The notes below the pieces were generated by a model that saw only the letters and a list, made by a program, of their open reading frames with translations, was not told where the DNA came from and made no database searches. From Dehalobacterium sp040766325 (GTDB lineage: Bacteria > Bacillota > Dehalobacteriia > Dehalobacteriales > Dehalobacteriaceae): 64,000 bases of DNA. The stretch spans positions 1 through 64,000 of the forward strand of contig JAXGQR010000005.1 in assembly GCA_040766325.1 (NCBI GenBank), written 5' to 3'. This document shows, piece after piece, positions 38,239-47,252 of the stretch. The position numbers and the translations under genes are program-made. Position 1 is the stretch's first letter. Every line of letters starts with the position of its first letter.

Positions 38239-38310
38239 GACGCCTCCTCAATCTTGTAATTGTGCCTTTCTTGTCCGGATCAGCACAATTACATTGTATT
38301 GTTAGGCGTC
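38239..38310 (-). ncRNA. Long nested hairpin before the IS110 transposase; bridge-RNA candidate or translation block
   Basis: Outer arms GACGCCT/AGGCGTC, a middle CAAT/ATTG pairing and an inner 11-bp stem TGTAATTGTGC/GCACAATTACA enclose a 17-base loop. In transposase orientation the 3' outer arm contains part of the AGGAGG ribosome site. Position in the 5' non-coding region matches where bridge RNAs of IS621-type IS110 elements are encoded. It could instead merely prevent read-in translation. Confidence 0.45.
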
Positions 38311-38402
38311 TCGTTTTTCAAAGTTCAGTTTTGTTCATTACAGGAATGCTCCAATATTCAGTCATTACTAACTGTTATTCTATACCAATGCCAATTATGC
38401 CC

Positions 38403-38775
38403 CTAATGTGTTTCGATAAATCTACCAATTATAGGATACCTGTAATCAAAACCTTTATATGATTTATAAGCTGCATAAACCGCCAAAACAATAACTATAA
38501 AATACATAATTAAAAATCCCAGCTGCAATGAATTAAATGATTTACCGTCATAATGTGAAACAAAACCAAACATTGCCATTACATAGTAAATACATAAAAT
38601 TGCAGTCACTATTAATTGAAGTCCTATTGCCTGTCTACTCCTCTTATGAAAAACTGTGATTTTTCATTATTAAGAAAAAAATTGCTATAGCTAAAAATAA
38701 GCCGGGAATTTTAATTAGAATACACAAATGCGCAATGCTGACAAGTATTTTATCTCTTTGTTCTAAACCAGTCAT
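38403..38775 (-). pseudogene. DUF4870-like small membrane protein, frameshifted
   Basis: Starts at ATG 38775 after GAGGGTG and reads TGLEQRDKILVSIAHLC with a membrane helix, then stops. In the next frame, QAIGLQLIV and two further helices follow, ending YKSYKGFDYRYPIIGRFIE, the typical DUF4870 tail. The break lies in a T-run near 38645. Function unknown. Confidence 0.55.
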
Positions 38776-38818
38776 TAAATCACCCTCACCTTACTATTAG
38801 ATAAATAATATATTCCCC

Positions 38819-38935
38819 TTAATTCTTTGCAAAAATAATGCTAATAAATACTGAAGGGTTATCTGGTTGCTCCGCATTTATCACTCCATCATGAAGATTA
38901 TCATCGTCTAATCCAAAAAGATCATAAGTATCCAT
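38819..38935 (-). CDS. 38-residue ORF in frame behind the preceding gene's TGA
   Basis: Encodes MDTYDLFGLDDDNLHDGV followed by 20 more residues. It lies 12 bases after, and in the same frame as, the TGA of the 342-residue protein upstream, and has no ribosome site of its own. It may be the true C-terminus of that protein cut off by a nonsense codon, rather than a gene. Confidence 0.3.
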   Translation of the reverse strand: MDTYDLFGLDDDNLHDGVINAEQPDNPSVFISIIFAKN

Positions 38936-38947
38936 GAAACCTATAAC

Positions 38948-39976
38948 TCAATTCCCTAACTCAAATGCTTTGCTTTCATATATTTCCCTATTGATTCCCT
39001 CAAGGACAAAATGCAAGGTATCTTTCTGATGAAAACCCGGCACAGAGAAACATCTATGTAACGGTAACCCGTGTAAGCCACGAGGAATCGTTTCCTCTTT
39101 ATTGTTTGTAACACAAATGGATGTTGGGCCGTCCGCTCCCCCGATGATCCCGATGGATGAGGCTGCGGTCGGGCTGAATTTGTCTTCCGGCGGTTCTGTA
39201 TATCGGAAACTGCTGTTAAACGTCAACTTATCCCCTGCAGGTAAAGCAGGCTCGATTTCATACATTAACTGCCCAACATAAATACGCCTCTTTCCGTCTG
39301 CACCTAAGGGCAATTCCACAAGTTCTCCATTTTGGAAGTACAATGTATGTGTGATGCCGGTTCGGGGATGTTTGAAACAAACCACTTTCTCTTTTTCTTG
39401 GGTTGACATCTCAAAATGGATATCCAACGGGGAAAACCATTGGACCGGAAAGGTAGAGAGCTTGAGGTTTTTCACTCTCTCCATTCTGAATAAACGGCGC
39501 AGCTTTTGCATTTTGGCGTCTGTTTCCGGGTACGGCACACAAAAACGTGCGCAAGCAAAGCAAGCCGTCTCCTTGAGCAGGGCAGAATAAGCCTTTCGCA
39601 CAAGTGTCAGTTCATCATCCGGTCGCGCCCAGGGTATACTGATCCCACTGCTGGAGGAATAGCCGTTTTCCACACGTTTCCCGTTTAACCATATTTCTTT
39701 GAAGTGTACAGCCTGATAGGGATGTTCCTGCTCTGCGCAGCGCCGCTCTAATGGTGTCAATTTCCCCTCGATGGCTCCATATTTTCCTAAATACGCACGG
39801 AGCTTTGTTTCGTCTAAAAAGGTAAGCACATCAAAAACAATCCCTTTGGAAAAACGATATATCGCTGGAATGCAGTGCTTTGCTCCGCCGTATGAAAACT
39901 GCCAATTCAACTTCTGGGCTAGCCCGGGCAGCCCTTTGTCTTTGCCCCATAGGCTGGAACTATAATATACTTTCAT
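38948..39976 (-). CDS. Uncharacterised protein with an IGIIGGADGPT motif
   Basis: A 342-residue, apparently cytosolic protein with no signal peptide or helices. Its only recognisable part is SIGIIGGADGPTSI near residue 275, the same string found in beta subunits of sodium-pumping decarboxylases. Those are membrane proteins, and nothing else here resembles them. The N-terminal region has a Cys pair (CFACARFC) about halfway. It is next to an AAA ATPase gene in the same direction. Function unknown. The frame may continue beyond its TGA. Confidence 0.6.
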   Translation of the reverse strand: MKVYYSSSLWGKDKGLPGLAQKLNWQFSYGGAKHCIPAIYRFSKGIVFDVLTFLDETKLRAYLGKYGAIEGKLTPLERRCAEQEHPYQAVHFKEIWLNGKRVENGYSSSSGISIPWARPDDELTLVRKAYSALLKETACFACARFCVPYPETDAKMQKLRRLFRMERVKNLKLSTFPVQWFSPLDIHFEMSTQEKEKVVCFKHPRTGITHTLYFQNGELVELPLGADGKRRIYVGQLMYEIEPALPAGDKLTFNSSFRYTEPPEDKFSPTAASSIGIIGGADGPTSICVTNNKEETIPRGLHGLPLHRCFSVPGFHQKDTLHFVLEGINREIYESKAFELGN

Positions 39977-40031
39977 TTGCTTACCTCAACTTCCTATCGA
40001 TTAACCACCCGAAATTCGCAACCCCCAATAT

Positions 40032-40775
40032 TTAATCTCTTAACAACTTTTTCAGAAAACCTTCGGTGTCATTGAGAAACATTTTCGTTATTTGATAATG
40101 CTCCGTGTCTTCATAAACAATTTTCCTTAACGGACAATAATCAAAATCATAAATATCGGCGTTGGGAAATCCCATTAGAATCGGTGAATGAGTGGCAATA
40201 ATAAATTGAGCATTACCCTTTTCCTCTAACTGATGCATCACCCTTAAAAACGCTAACTGTCTCTGCGGTGATAAAGCCGCCTCAGGCTCATCTAATAAAT
40301 AAATCCCCTTTTGATCAAACCTGTTCAGAAATAAGGACAAAAACGATTCTCCATGTGACTGCCGGTTTAAAGATTCTCCTCCATATGGCTGGTAAACATC
40401 TTTCCCTCCGCTGAATGGGTCATTGGCTAACTCGTCCAAATAGCCGGCAAAGTTGAAAAAAGTTTCCGCTCTTAAAAAAAATCCTCCTTTTACCTTTGGC
40501 ATCCATGATAATGTCAATATTTTTTCTAAAGATAGTTCCTCATCCTTTATCCCAAATATGTTATTTCTCCCGCCGCCCTGGGAAGAAAACCCACATTTAT
40601 CCGCAATCGCTTCCAGTAAAGTAGATTTTCCCGAACCGTTTTCGCCAACAAAAAAAGTGACTTTCTTGTGAAAAGAAATGCTCTTCACCCCGGAAAAAGC
40701 CGGAATATTGAATGGGTATTCTTTTTTGTCTGGTACTGCAGCCCAATTGAATCGCACTTCTTTTAGGTATGGCAA
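40032..40775 (-). CDS. AAA family ATPase (ABC-like, RecF/SMC type)
   Basis: A 247-residue single-domain ATPase: Walker A FFVGENGSGKSTLLEAIA, a signature-like SHGESF, Walker B IYLLDEPEAALS and the switch histidine in IIATHSP. It lacks a coiled coil. Similar stand-alone ATPases are annotated generically and some belong to defence modules; no partner nuclease is adjacent, so no role is assigned. AAAGGAGG precedes the start. Confidence 0.82.
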   Translation of the reverse strand: MPYLKEVRFNWAAVPDKKEYPFNIPAFSGVKSISFHKKVTFFVGENGSGKSTLLEAIADKCGFSSQGGGRNNIFGIKDEELSLEKILTLSWMPKVKGGFFLRAETFFNFAGYLDELANDPFSGGKDVYQPYGGESLNRQSHGESFLSLFLNRFDQKGIYLLDEPEAALSPQRQLAFLRVMHQLEEKGNAQFIIATHSPILMGFPNADIYDFDYCPLRKIVYEDTEHYQITKMFLNDTEGFLKKLLRD

Positions 40776-40811
40776 CAGAAAACCTCCTTTCTCCCCTTGT
40801 CGGATTCCAGC

Positions 40812-41403
40812 TTACTCACGCACCATTCGAAAGCCCCACTCTTCCCACTGCCAAAAAGTAGTCCGGATTTGGCCATGGGGATTAAGCGTGTACCTTTCTC
40901 CGATCATTTTTCGATACTCCCTTCCTCTACCACCAGTTCTTCTAAACCGTCGCCGTTGACATCCCGGATGGCGAAAGAAACAATGGGACGGTCCAGATTG
41001 GACGAGCACCACACAGGCTTAAAGGTGTTATTCTGCATTTTAAAAACAAACAGATGGTTTTTGTAACTTGCATCGGCACCGGTATCCCAAAAAGGACGAA
41101 CCGTTCCAAAATTCCCGGTTTTCCACAGGGTGATAACTAAATTAACAGTACCATCATTATCGGCATCGCCCAAATCAAAGTTATCAACCGACCAATCCTT
41201 TGGTGATTGCCAGAGAAGTTCTGCTCCTTCCCGCACGGTAAGTGTCTGCCTGTCCAGAATATATTCCTCTCTTATCCCGTCACTGTCAAGATCTCCTTCA
41301 GCACAGAGCGGAGAGCCAAAACCCCTGCTCCGAAATATATCAGGCAGGGGGTCAGGATCAGAAAAAGAATTATCCCCATGCGGAGTGCGCTTCGGTTTAC
41401 CAT
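40812..41403 (-). pseudogene. Exported FG-GAP/VCBS-type protein with two frameshifts
   Basis: Starts at ATG 41403 overlapping the DUF3160 stop (ATGGTAA) after GGGGGAGAA, with a signal-like MGIIFLILTPCLIYF-type helix. The frame then changes near 41300 into GDLDSDGIREEYILD and DLGDADNDGTVNLV, Asp-rich FG-GAP calcium-binding repeats, and again near 40920, in a G run, into GERYTLNPHGQIRTTFW. Coupled to the upstream DUF3160 gene. Both breaks could be single-base errors. Confidence 0.6.
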
Positions 41404-43577
41404 TTCTCCCCCGCATCGTTCTTGGACACTGTATAGCTCTTGGTCCAGGAAGGCCGTTCAGGCATTTCGTCCTCGCTTTCCAGCATCTCCAGCCACTTTT
41501 GGTCGGTCAAACGGTTATCAGTCGGCCAGGGAAACTCGTAATAGGAGTAGACCGCTCCTTGAGCGATGCGTAGTGTCCCGTCCACCGGCACAACGGCATA
41601 AATGTTGCTGACAAATCCAATACCTTCCTCCAAGACCTGACCGTTGGGATCGGTAGCCACATCGGCAATCAAGGCTGCCGGATTTTCATAAACGGCGGAA
41701 GGATGATCTACACCCTCGTCCCGCAAAGCCTCCAGCCAGAAATGTTCCAACTGTCCGCCAAAGCTTTTGATCAGCTCGTATTCCTCATCATCCAGGGGCT
41801 GATTTGCCAATTCCTTTTCCGAAATAACTTTTAGCTTTAAGGCTAGTTCCTCCATGCGCTCCAATGAGGCACCGTCCCCTTCATTAAGGAGTCCCCTGCT
41901 CTTTAAGCCCTCAAAAGTCATCCTCGTCAAGGCGGCCAGACGGGCATAAACCTCCGGATTGGGCTCCACATAACCTCTGTCATCCTGAGACATATCGCCT
42001 CCGCCCATTTCCGCATAGACCATTTTCGCATAAAGAATAGTATCATGCTTCAGTTCCGTCCAGCTGCCCAGATAAGTCTCCAACTGTTTTCGGGTCCAGG
42101 CCTGGTTCTGCATGAAAGAGGGATACCCCTCCCCTTTCGGTTCGGTAAGCGGAGCCAATGTATAGAGCCAAGACCAATATAGGTTTTGGGTCCAGATACC
42201 ATCATCCAGCTTAGTTATATAATCCTGCATCTTTTTCATATTCTCGGGGTATTCTTTATAATCCGTTTCGCCCATACTTTCCAAAATAGAATATGCTTCC
42301 TGAGAGCCCATCACCGCTGGGATATCCAGGCCTTTGGGGAGCATGCGCCGCTCTCCTTGATTGTTTTCCCCTACTTCCCGATAGACCAGGTGCTGGAAAA
42401 TAGCGGCGTCCAGGGTAAAGCGCTGTCCCATAAAACGAAAACCTTTGATCACCTTTTCTCGGTCGGGTTGGATGCTCTCATCAAATATAGGCATGGAATT
42501 GATAGCGGGCGGTTCCAATTTTTCCAGGCCTGCACAAAAAGCATTCCATTTTGCCATATCCCCGGTGAGAGTTTTTAAATTAGGCACTCCCCCGTAGGTT
42601 CCCTCCAGAATTTGGTGATACTCACTAAATCCCGGATCATCACTTTTTCCCACAAAGAAATTAGTGGGCTGATAAATACGGTTCCAGGAATCATAATTTT
42701 CCTTCCGGCTGAGGAGCAGTGTTATCAGGGCAGCTGATTTGGTTTCATCTTCGCCGGAAACGCGAAAAGTCATGCGCCCGTACCACATCATCGCCTGGAA
42801 ATAGGCCTTCAACTCATCAGACTTGGTATAATGCCCCCGGGGAATGTACTGGGTGTAATCTTCATTTAAGGATACTGTCAATCCGGCATCACTGTTCCCT
42901 ATGTTCATGACGGGCGAAGGCATCAAGGTTTCCCGATGATCAGCGATAAGCTCAAGCTCAGTTTTTACCTCCTGCTTAACATAGGAAGGTATAGTAGCCT
43001 CCGGGTCAAGGAGTCTGGCCGCAACAGCAAAAAAAGCCACGTTGCGCCGGGCCGCATTTTCCCAATCCGTTCCCTGGAGTTCCTGGTATTGGGTTTCGCT
43101 CTCAGCCAGCATGGACTTGGTCAATGAAAGAAGTTCCTTGTACAATTGGTCTTTCTCCAAGGTGCGCAGCAAATGGCTGAAAAAGAGATGATAATTATGC
43201 AGCATGGCATCGGTAGTGACAAAATTGGGAATAGAACTATAACGGTTGATTTCATAGATACTGAAAAACTCCCGATGTGGGCTGGGTGACACCACAAAGC
43301 CGTTCTTTGCCAAGAGATTTTTCGCTTCAGGTGAAAAACTAAACTGGTCCCTGTTTGTGACATTACTGAAATCGACTGCTACTTGGTAATCCTTTAAGGA
43401 TGGATTAATATTAACCAGAATTTTTTGATACGGGGCAAATATACCATCCCCCGCTTCTAAAGAAACCGATGACAAATCAGCATCGGCTTGTGGGGAAGAT
43501 TGACATCCGGTAAAAAAAATCGGTATAATCAGCAGCACCAGACAAGCAATGGTATTTTTAATGTTTTTTATTTTCAT
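41397..43577 (-). CDS. DUF3160 domain lipoprotein
   Basis: A 726-residue exported lipoprotein (lipobox FTGCQS). The sequence YSSIPNFVTTDAMLHNYHLFFSH and later SWLYTLAPL mark DUF3160, an all-helical extracellular family of unknown function common in Clostridia and archaea. Intact over more than 2 kb. The FG-GAP protein gene begins on its stop codon, so the two are likely partners at the cell surface. Confidence 0.85.
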   Translation of the reverse strand: MKIKNIKNTIACLVLLIIPIFFTGCQSSPQADADLSSVSLEAGDGIFAPYQKILVNINPSLKDYQVAVDFSNVTNRDQFSFSPEAKNLLAKNGFVVSPSPHREFFSIYEINRYSSIPNFVTTDAMLHNYHLFFSHLLRTLEKDQLYKELLSLTKSMLAESETQYQELQGTDWENAARRNVAFFAVAARLLDPEATIPSYVKQEVKTELELIADHRETLMPSPVMNIGNSDAGLTVSLNEDYTQYIPRGHYTKSDELKAYFQAMMWYGRMTFRVSGEDETKSAALITLLLSRKENYDSWNRIYQPTNFFVGKSDDPGFSEYHQILEGTYGGVPNLKTLTGDMAKWNAFCAGLEKLEPPAINSMPIFDESIQPDREKVIKGFRFMGQRFTLDAAIFQHLVYREVGENNQGERRMLPKGLDIPAVMGSQEAYSILESMGETDYKEYPENMKKMQDYITKLDDGIWTQNLYWSWLYTLAPLTEPKGEGYPSFMQNQAWTRKQLETYLGSWTELKHDTILYAKMVYAEMGGGDMSQDDRGYVEPNPEVYARLAALTRMTFEGLKSRGLLNEGDGASLERMEELALKLKVISEKELANQPLDDEEYELIKSFGGQLEHFWLEALRDEGVDHPSAVYENPAALIADVATDPNGQVLEEGIGFVSNIYAVVPVDGTLRIAQGAVYSYYEFPWPTDNRLTDQKWLEMLESEDEMPERPSWTKSYTVSKNDAGEKW

Positions 43578-43721
43578 AAGTCAGCTCCTTTCTTTTTTTT
43601 ATTTGACGAAATCCAATTGGATTTTGTTTCCATTTTTCGTTAATTCCATCCCTTCGTCTGGATTTCCATTAATCTTTTGAACATAGATAAACATTACCAG
43701 CAAAAAAAAATTGAACCATCT

Positions 43722-44429
43722 TCAATCATCAGTTACCCTGCCGTCTCCAGTAACCGGGATTACCTCGCCCAAGTATTTGGGAAGAGGTTTAAGTATTTTC
43801 GCTGTCAGAAAATCCTTATTTCGTGCCGCAATTTCCCTGAGTTCACTTTTCAGCATCACCCTATGGTAAACGTGCTTGTCGGCGGCAACCCCATAAGCTT
43901 CTAAACCTAATTCCCGAGCGATAAAAACCGCCCTCATCAGATGATACTCTTGGCTTGTGATGATCACCTTTTTTACTTGGAAAATATCTCGCGCCCGATA
44001 TAAGCTTTCGTATGTACTAAAACCGGCATGGTCCATAAAGATATCTTCGGAGGGCACGCCTTTTTCCATAAGGAATCTTTTCATCGCATTTACTTCATCA
44101 TAATCTTTCCGGCCATGATCACCGCTCACAATAATTTTCTTGGCCTTGCCTTTTTTGTATAATTCATAGCCGGTGGTTAAACGGTCCTTGAGCATCAACG
44201 AGACATTGCCATTAGCATAGACCCGGGCGCCTAAAACAAGAATAGCATCCCCTCCCTGGACACTTTCCGCTGCAGTAATATATTTTTGGCCTACTTCCTG
44301 GACATAATGATTAACAAAAAGAACGATCGCAAAAATAAATACAGCCAAAAAGCTCAGGCAGATTATGATCTGTTTTCGACGTTTATTCCCGGCGAAATTT
44401 TCATTAATTGAGTTTTGTTTTATCTTCAT
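43722..44429 (-). CDS. DUF218 (YdcF/SanA/ElyC-like) membrane-anchored protein
   Basis: A 235-residue protein with one N-terminal helix and a DUF218 domain: DAILVLGARVY, LKDRLTTGYELY, IIVSGDHGRKDYDEVNAM and TSQEYHLMRAV. In E. coli SanA/ElyC relatives support envelope integrity and lipid-carrier recycling. The domain faces outside. It probably forms a two-gene unit with the 54-residue membrane protein upstream. Confidence 0.85.
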   Translation of the reverse strand: MKIKQNSINENFAGNKRRKQIIICLSFLAVFIFAIVLFVNHYVQEVGQKYITAAESVQGGDAILVLGARVYANGNVSLMLKDRLTTGYELYKKGKAKKIIVSGDHGRKDYDEVNAMKRFLMEKGVPSEDIFMDHAGFSTYESLYRARDIFQVKKVIITSQEYHLMRAVFIARELGLEAYGVAADKHVYHRVMLKSELREIAARNKDFLTAKILKPLPKYLGEVIPVTGDGRVTDD

Positions 44430-44493
44430 TTTTATCTGCCCCTCGCACTGCTATCTTTTCGACTTAAAGTTCACAGTTTAAAACCAAATATTA

Positions 44494-44658
44494 TTATTTG
44501 TTACTTTTCTGAAATAGCCTAATAAATATAATAGTAATCAATGCTGGTACTATAGCCGCTCCTGCATTTATTTTTCTTGTATAAACCACTGAAACAACCC
44601 CAATAAATGTAACGATTGTAAAAACAATGGCAAGTATAATATATGTTTTTTTACCCAT
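44494..44658 (-). CDS. 54-residue membrane protein
   Basis: Encodes MGKKTYIILAIVFTIVTF, a turn, then a second helix (AIVPALITIIFIRLF), ending KSNK. A perfect GGAGGAAATGGA ribosome site precedes the ATG. It lies 64 bases upstream of the DUF218 gene on the same strand. Two helices with a short positive loop suggest a small membrane protein of unknown function. Confidence 0.6.
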   Translation of the reverse strand: MGKKTYIILAIVFTIVTFIGVVSVVYTRKINAGAAIVPALITIIFIRLFQKSNK

Positions 44659-44786
44659 TCCATTTCCTCCAAATTTATATCTACTTCACATTTCTCTACA
44701 AATACGTCATCCCATACAAGTCAGTGATCCGGCTTTTCTTATTGAGTCAGAGAACGTATCCTGTCTTAGTGTCCCTTACTCAAAAA

Positions 44787-44815
44787 GGAAGCAAGAAAAC
44801 CGTCCCTATGCTTCA
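44787..44815. repeat. Short dispersed repeat with GGAAGC/GCTTC ends, copy 2
   Basis: GGAAGCAAGAAAACCGTCCC then TATGCTTCA, matching the element at 33841 at about 23 of 29 positions. It ends just downstream of the DUF3786 gene's stop. Confidence 0.5.
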
Positions 44816-44821
44816 TCCGAC

Positions 44822-45478
44822 TCATTCTGCATCCCAGAAAGGGTCATTCCGCCGGTCGGATTCAGGTGCAAAAGGCGAGCATATCAGTTTATGGCCTAAA
44901 TAATAGCCAAACCCGATGATGGTCTCCACCGGTGCGAAATATCCGATGGTACTGTCAAACAAAAAATTGGCCGATCCGGCAAACTCTTCATCCGCCTGCC
45001 AGATGAGGACAGCAAGGGGTATTTTGGGGAAAGCGGCAAAAACCGCCGCACTGTCTCCCATATTGAGTTTCTTACCGTTTAGTGAGGCTGCGGCACGGTC
45101 AAAGGCGGCTATATCATTTTGAAAGGTATTTACCAGGGCATCAAGCAGCTCTTTTTTGAAAGCCGGATAGAAAATCATCCCCCCATTAGGTACTTCCTTG
45201 AGTGTGATCCACTGACCGGATGGTTCAATATTTGGAGCATAGGTAAGATAATGGAGGATCAGCACTCCTGTCCCCGGGGCACAGCGTCTGCCGGTTGATC
45301 GGTCAAATACCTCCCCTTTCTTTATATCTGCAATAAATGGCCTATCAAAAAAAGGCACAGTGTATTGACCTAAAGTGGCAGAGTATTCCGCAACAGCATT
45401 GGTACATACCTTTATTGGGTCCATCATTTGTAAGTCAGCTATCGCCTTATCAAAGGCAATTTGATAATTTGACCCCAC
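44822..45478 (-). CDS. DUF3786 domain protein
   Basis: About 218 residues, soluble, with the DUF3786 features: N-terminal YQIAFDKAIADL, VLILHYLTYA, NGGMIFYPAFKKELL and IPLAVLIWQADEEFAGSANFLFD. The family is frequent in strict anaerobes near Fe-S or corrinoid proteins; function unknown. The frame is open to 45583, but the GTG at 45478 follows GGGGAGAGG and gives the family's normal N-terminus. Confidence 0.75.
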   Translation of the reverse strand: MGSNYQIAFDKAIADLQMMDPIKVCTNAVAEYSATLGQYTVPFFDRPFIADIKKGEVFDRSTGRRCAPGTGVLILHYLTYAPNIEPSGQWITLKEVPNGGMIFYPAFKKELLDALVNTFQNDIAAFDRAAASLNGKKLNMGDSAAVFAAFPKIPLAVLIWQADEEFAGSANFLFDSTIGYFAPVETIIGFGYYLGHKLICSPFAPESDRRNDPFWDAE

Positions 45479-45557
45479 TGTTAGCCTCTCCCCTTGTAAA
45501 TTTTCATATAAATACTTCCTTTTAAAACTAAGAACTCCTTTAATTTTCCATGCTTCC

Positions 45558-45695
45558 CTATTTTGATTCGCGTTGAGACTCAAGTGTTTTAATTCGTTCT
45601 TCTAATTCTTCAATTCTTGTCTCTTGATGTATAAACACCTTAGCTAGAATGTTATCAATAAGTGATTTTTCATCGCATATTTCTCCCTTATTGAG
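45558..45695 (-). pseudogene. Coiled-coil C-terminal remnant
   Basis: The minus strand is open and reads DEKSLIDNILAKVFIHQETR then IEELEERIKTLESQRESK before a stop. It looks like a C-terminal coiled coil of a lost protein. No ATG or ribosome site is present. Confidence 0.3.
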
Positions 45696-45738
45696 TCAGA
45701 TAACAGTCCCCTGAACAGCTGACTACCGACCAACTGTA

Positions 45739-45800
45739 CAACTTTCCACTTTCTACTTTCCAACTTTCTACTTTCTGCTTTCCAACTTTCTACTGCCCAA
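45739..45800. repeat. Pyrimidine-rich imperfect tandem repeat
   Basis: Five to six copies of units like ACTTTCCA and ACTTTCTACTTTCCA lie directly after the serpin stop codon. The plus strand is almost pure C/T in 7-15 base blocks. No RNA gene is seen here. Confidence 0.7.
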
Positions 45801-45801
45801 C

Positions 45802-47028
45802 TTATACTTGACACATCTTCCCCATAAAGAGAATTGTCCCAGTTTCATCATCTGCAATCACAAAGACAAAAGGCCGATCTGCAATGAAGGTCAATGGTTC
45901 CACAGCAGCACACTCCTCCATTTCCACAACAGTTGCCGCCGCTGCTTCGCTTCCTTCTTCGTTCACTTCAATCACTGCTTTATGAAGAACCCTGCTGATA
46001 CAAATGCCTTCCCGGATGCCGGAAAAGTCTGCTGTGTCAGAAAATGCTTCCCCCATGCCCAGGGCGGTCAGGCTATCGTTCAAGTTCTTAATGCCATATT
46101 CCATTTTAAAACGGGGCAGCCTCAGCTGTACATCATCTTTTTCACTGATACTCTCTCTAATCGTATTCCACTGCGTTTCATCCAGCCCGGAAATAAAATC
46201 ATGAATAGATTCATCCTCCTTTGGCAATATACAATACATTGCCGCCTTGCCGCTGCCATAAGGAAGCCGGACGGCTTTAAAGCCATCCCCAGCGCCATAT
46301 TCTACTTTGCCGTTTTTGCTCATCATCATCACATCATGGGTAGTGCCGTCCTCGGCATGAAACTGGGTCTGGTATGTTTGCTTTTTATCAAATTGATTCG
46401 TCCAATCACCTTTAAAATAAATGGCATTAATCAAATACATGACAACATCCGGCGGAATCGGAGGATCGATCATCTTTTCGATTTTCTTGTTTGTCGCATC
46501 AAAGATCCATTGATTGATTTCATCCGCCGCCGTTTTCTCAGAAAAATCCAACGATTTCACAGAGGCATCAAATATCTCCTTGTTAACATTTAAAAAATCC
46601 TCATTGATCGCTTCCCCTTCTCTGATCCAAAGAGAATTTCCGATATTCAGTTCGACCTTTTTATCCAATTGTCGCAAATAGTGAAGCAGGTTCTGATAGC
46701 TCTCATTTAACAAGGCATCGTCAATACCCTCATAACCTAAAGCATGGGCCATCCCTTCTTTGGTTGTCGTTCCCGCTCCTTGATATGTCATCGTTAAAGC
46801 GGTAGAAATGCTTAGCGGTGAAATGAAGGTGTTCTCTTCCCCATCCTCCCGGTCTAACTCTTGAAAAATGTCAAAAGCAAACTGGGTATTTCCTTCTACA
46901 GTATCCCTGCTGATCTTATCTAAGTCATAATCCGCATTCTCACTGAAAGATCCCGCTCCAGCGAAACACCCGGAAAGTAATATCACCGTCAAGATCATTA
47001 AAAATATCATACTCAATCTTTTTTTCAT
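45802..47028 (-). CDS. Serpin-family lipoprotein (protease inhibitor)
   Basis: A 408-residue serpin with a lipoprotein signal (lipobox LSGCFA), so it acts outside the cell. Conserved parts include NTFISPLSISTALTMTYQGA, NAIYFKGDW and the hinge VNEEGSEAAAATVV of an inhibitory reactive loop. By the usual count from the hinge Gly (P15, residue 359), P1-P1' is Cys373-Ala374. The strand s5B DRPFVFVIADDETGTILFMG follows. The small hinge residues predict a true inhibitor, whose target protease is unknown. Intact. Confidence 0.92.
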   Translation of the reverse strand: MKKRLSMIFLMILTVILLSGCFAGAGSFSENADYDLDKISRDTVEGNTQFAFDIFQELDREDGEENTFISPLSISTALTMTYQGAGTTTKEGMAHALGYEGIDDALLNESYQNLLHYLRQLDKKVELNIGNSLWIREGEAINEDFLNVNKEIFDASVKSLDFSEKTAADEINQWIFDATNKKIEKMIDPPIPPDVVMYLINAIYFKGDWTNQFDKKQTYQTQFHAEDGTTHDVMMMSKNGKVEYGAGDGFKAVRLPYGSGKAAMYCILPKEDESIHDFISGLDETQWNTIRESISEKDDVQLRLPRFKMEYGIKNLNDSLTALGMGEAFSDTADFSGIREGICISRVLHKAVIEVNEEGSEAAAATVVEMEECAAVEPLTFIADRPFVFVIADDETGTILFMGKMCQV

Positions 47029-47252
47029 CAGATCATCTCCCTAAACACTTGATGTCTATTTAGACGCATCCAATCATCTTTCTGTTCCATTAAAGCGAAA
47101 TATGCAACCCCACAGCAAGTTCATATATTATTTCCATGTCAAGAATATATACTTTTATCTGATTTTTGTGTTATTTTTTTGTTTTATTGAAACATAAGAG
47201 GTGTTTTTTGCGTCTATAAGGATAAAGACACTTTACAAGGAGGGTATAAATC

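Noticed and set aside
45721..45800. Possible CRISPR array
   Set aside because: Units are 7-15 bases and contiguous with no unique spacers; no cas genes are near.
45808..46593. 261-codon open frame opposite the serpin gene
   Set aside because: Antisense of the serpin reading frame; Cys/His-rich composition typical of a shadow frame.
47137..47142. TTGACA on the minus strand as serpin -35 box
   Set aside because: No -10-like hexamer at 16-18 bases downstream.
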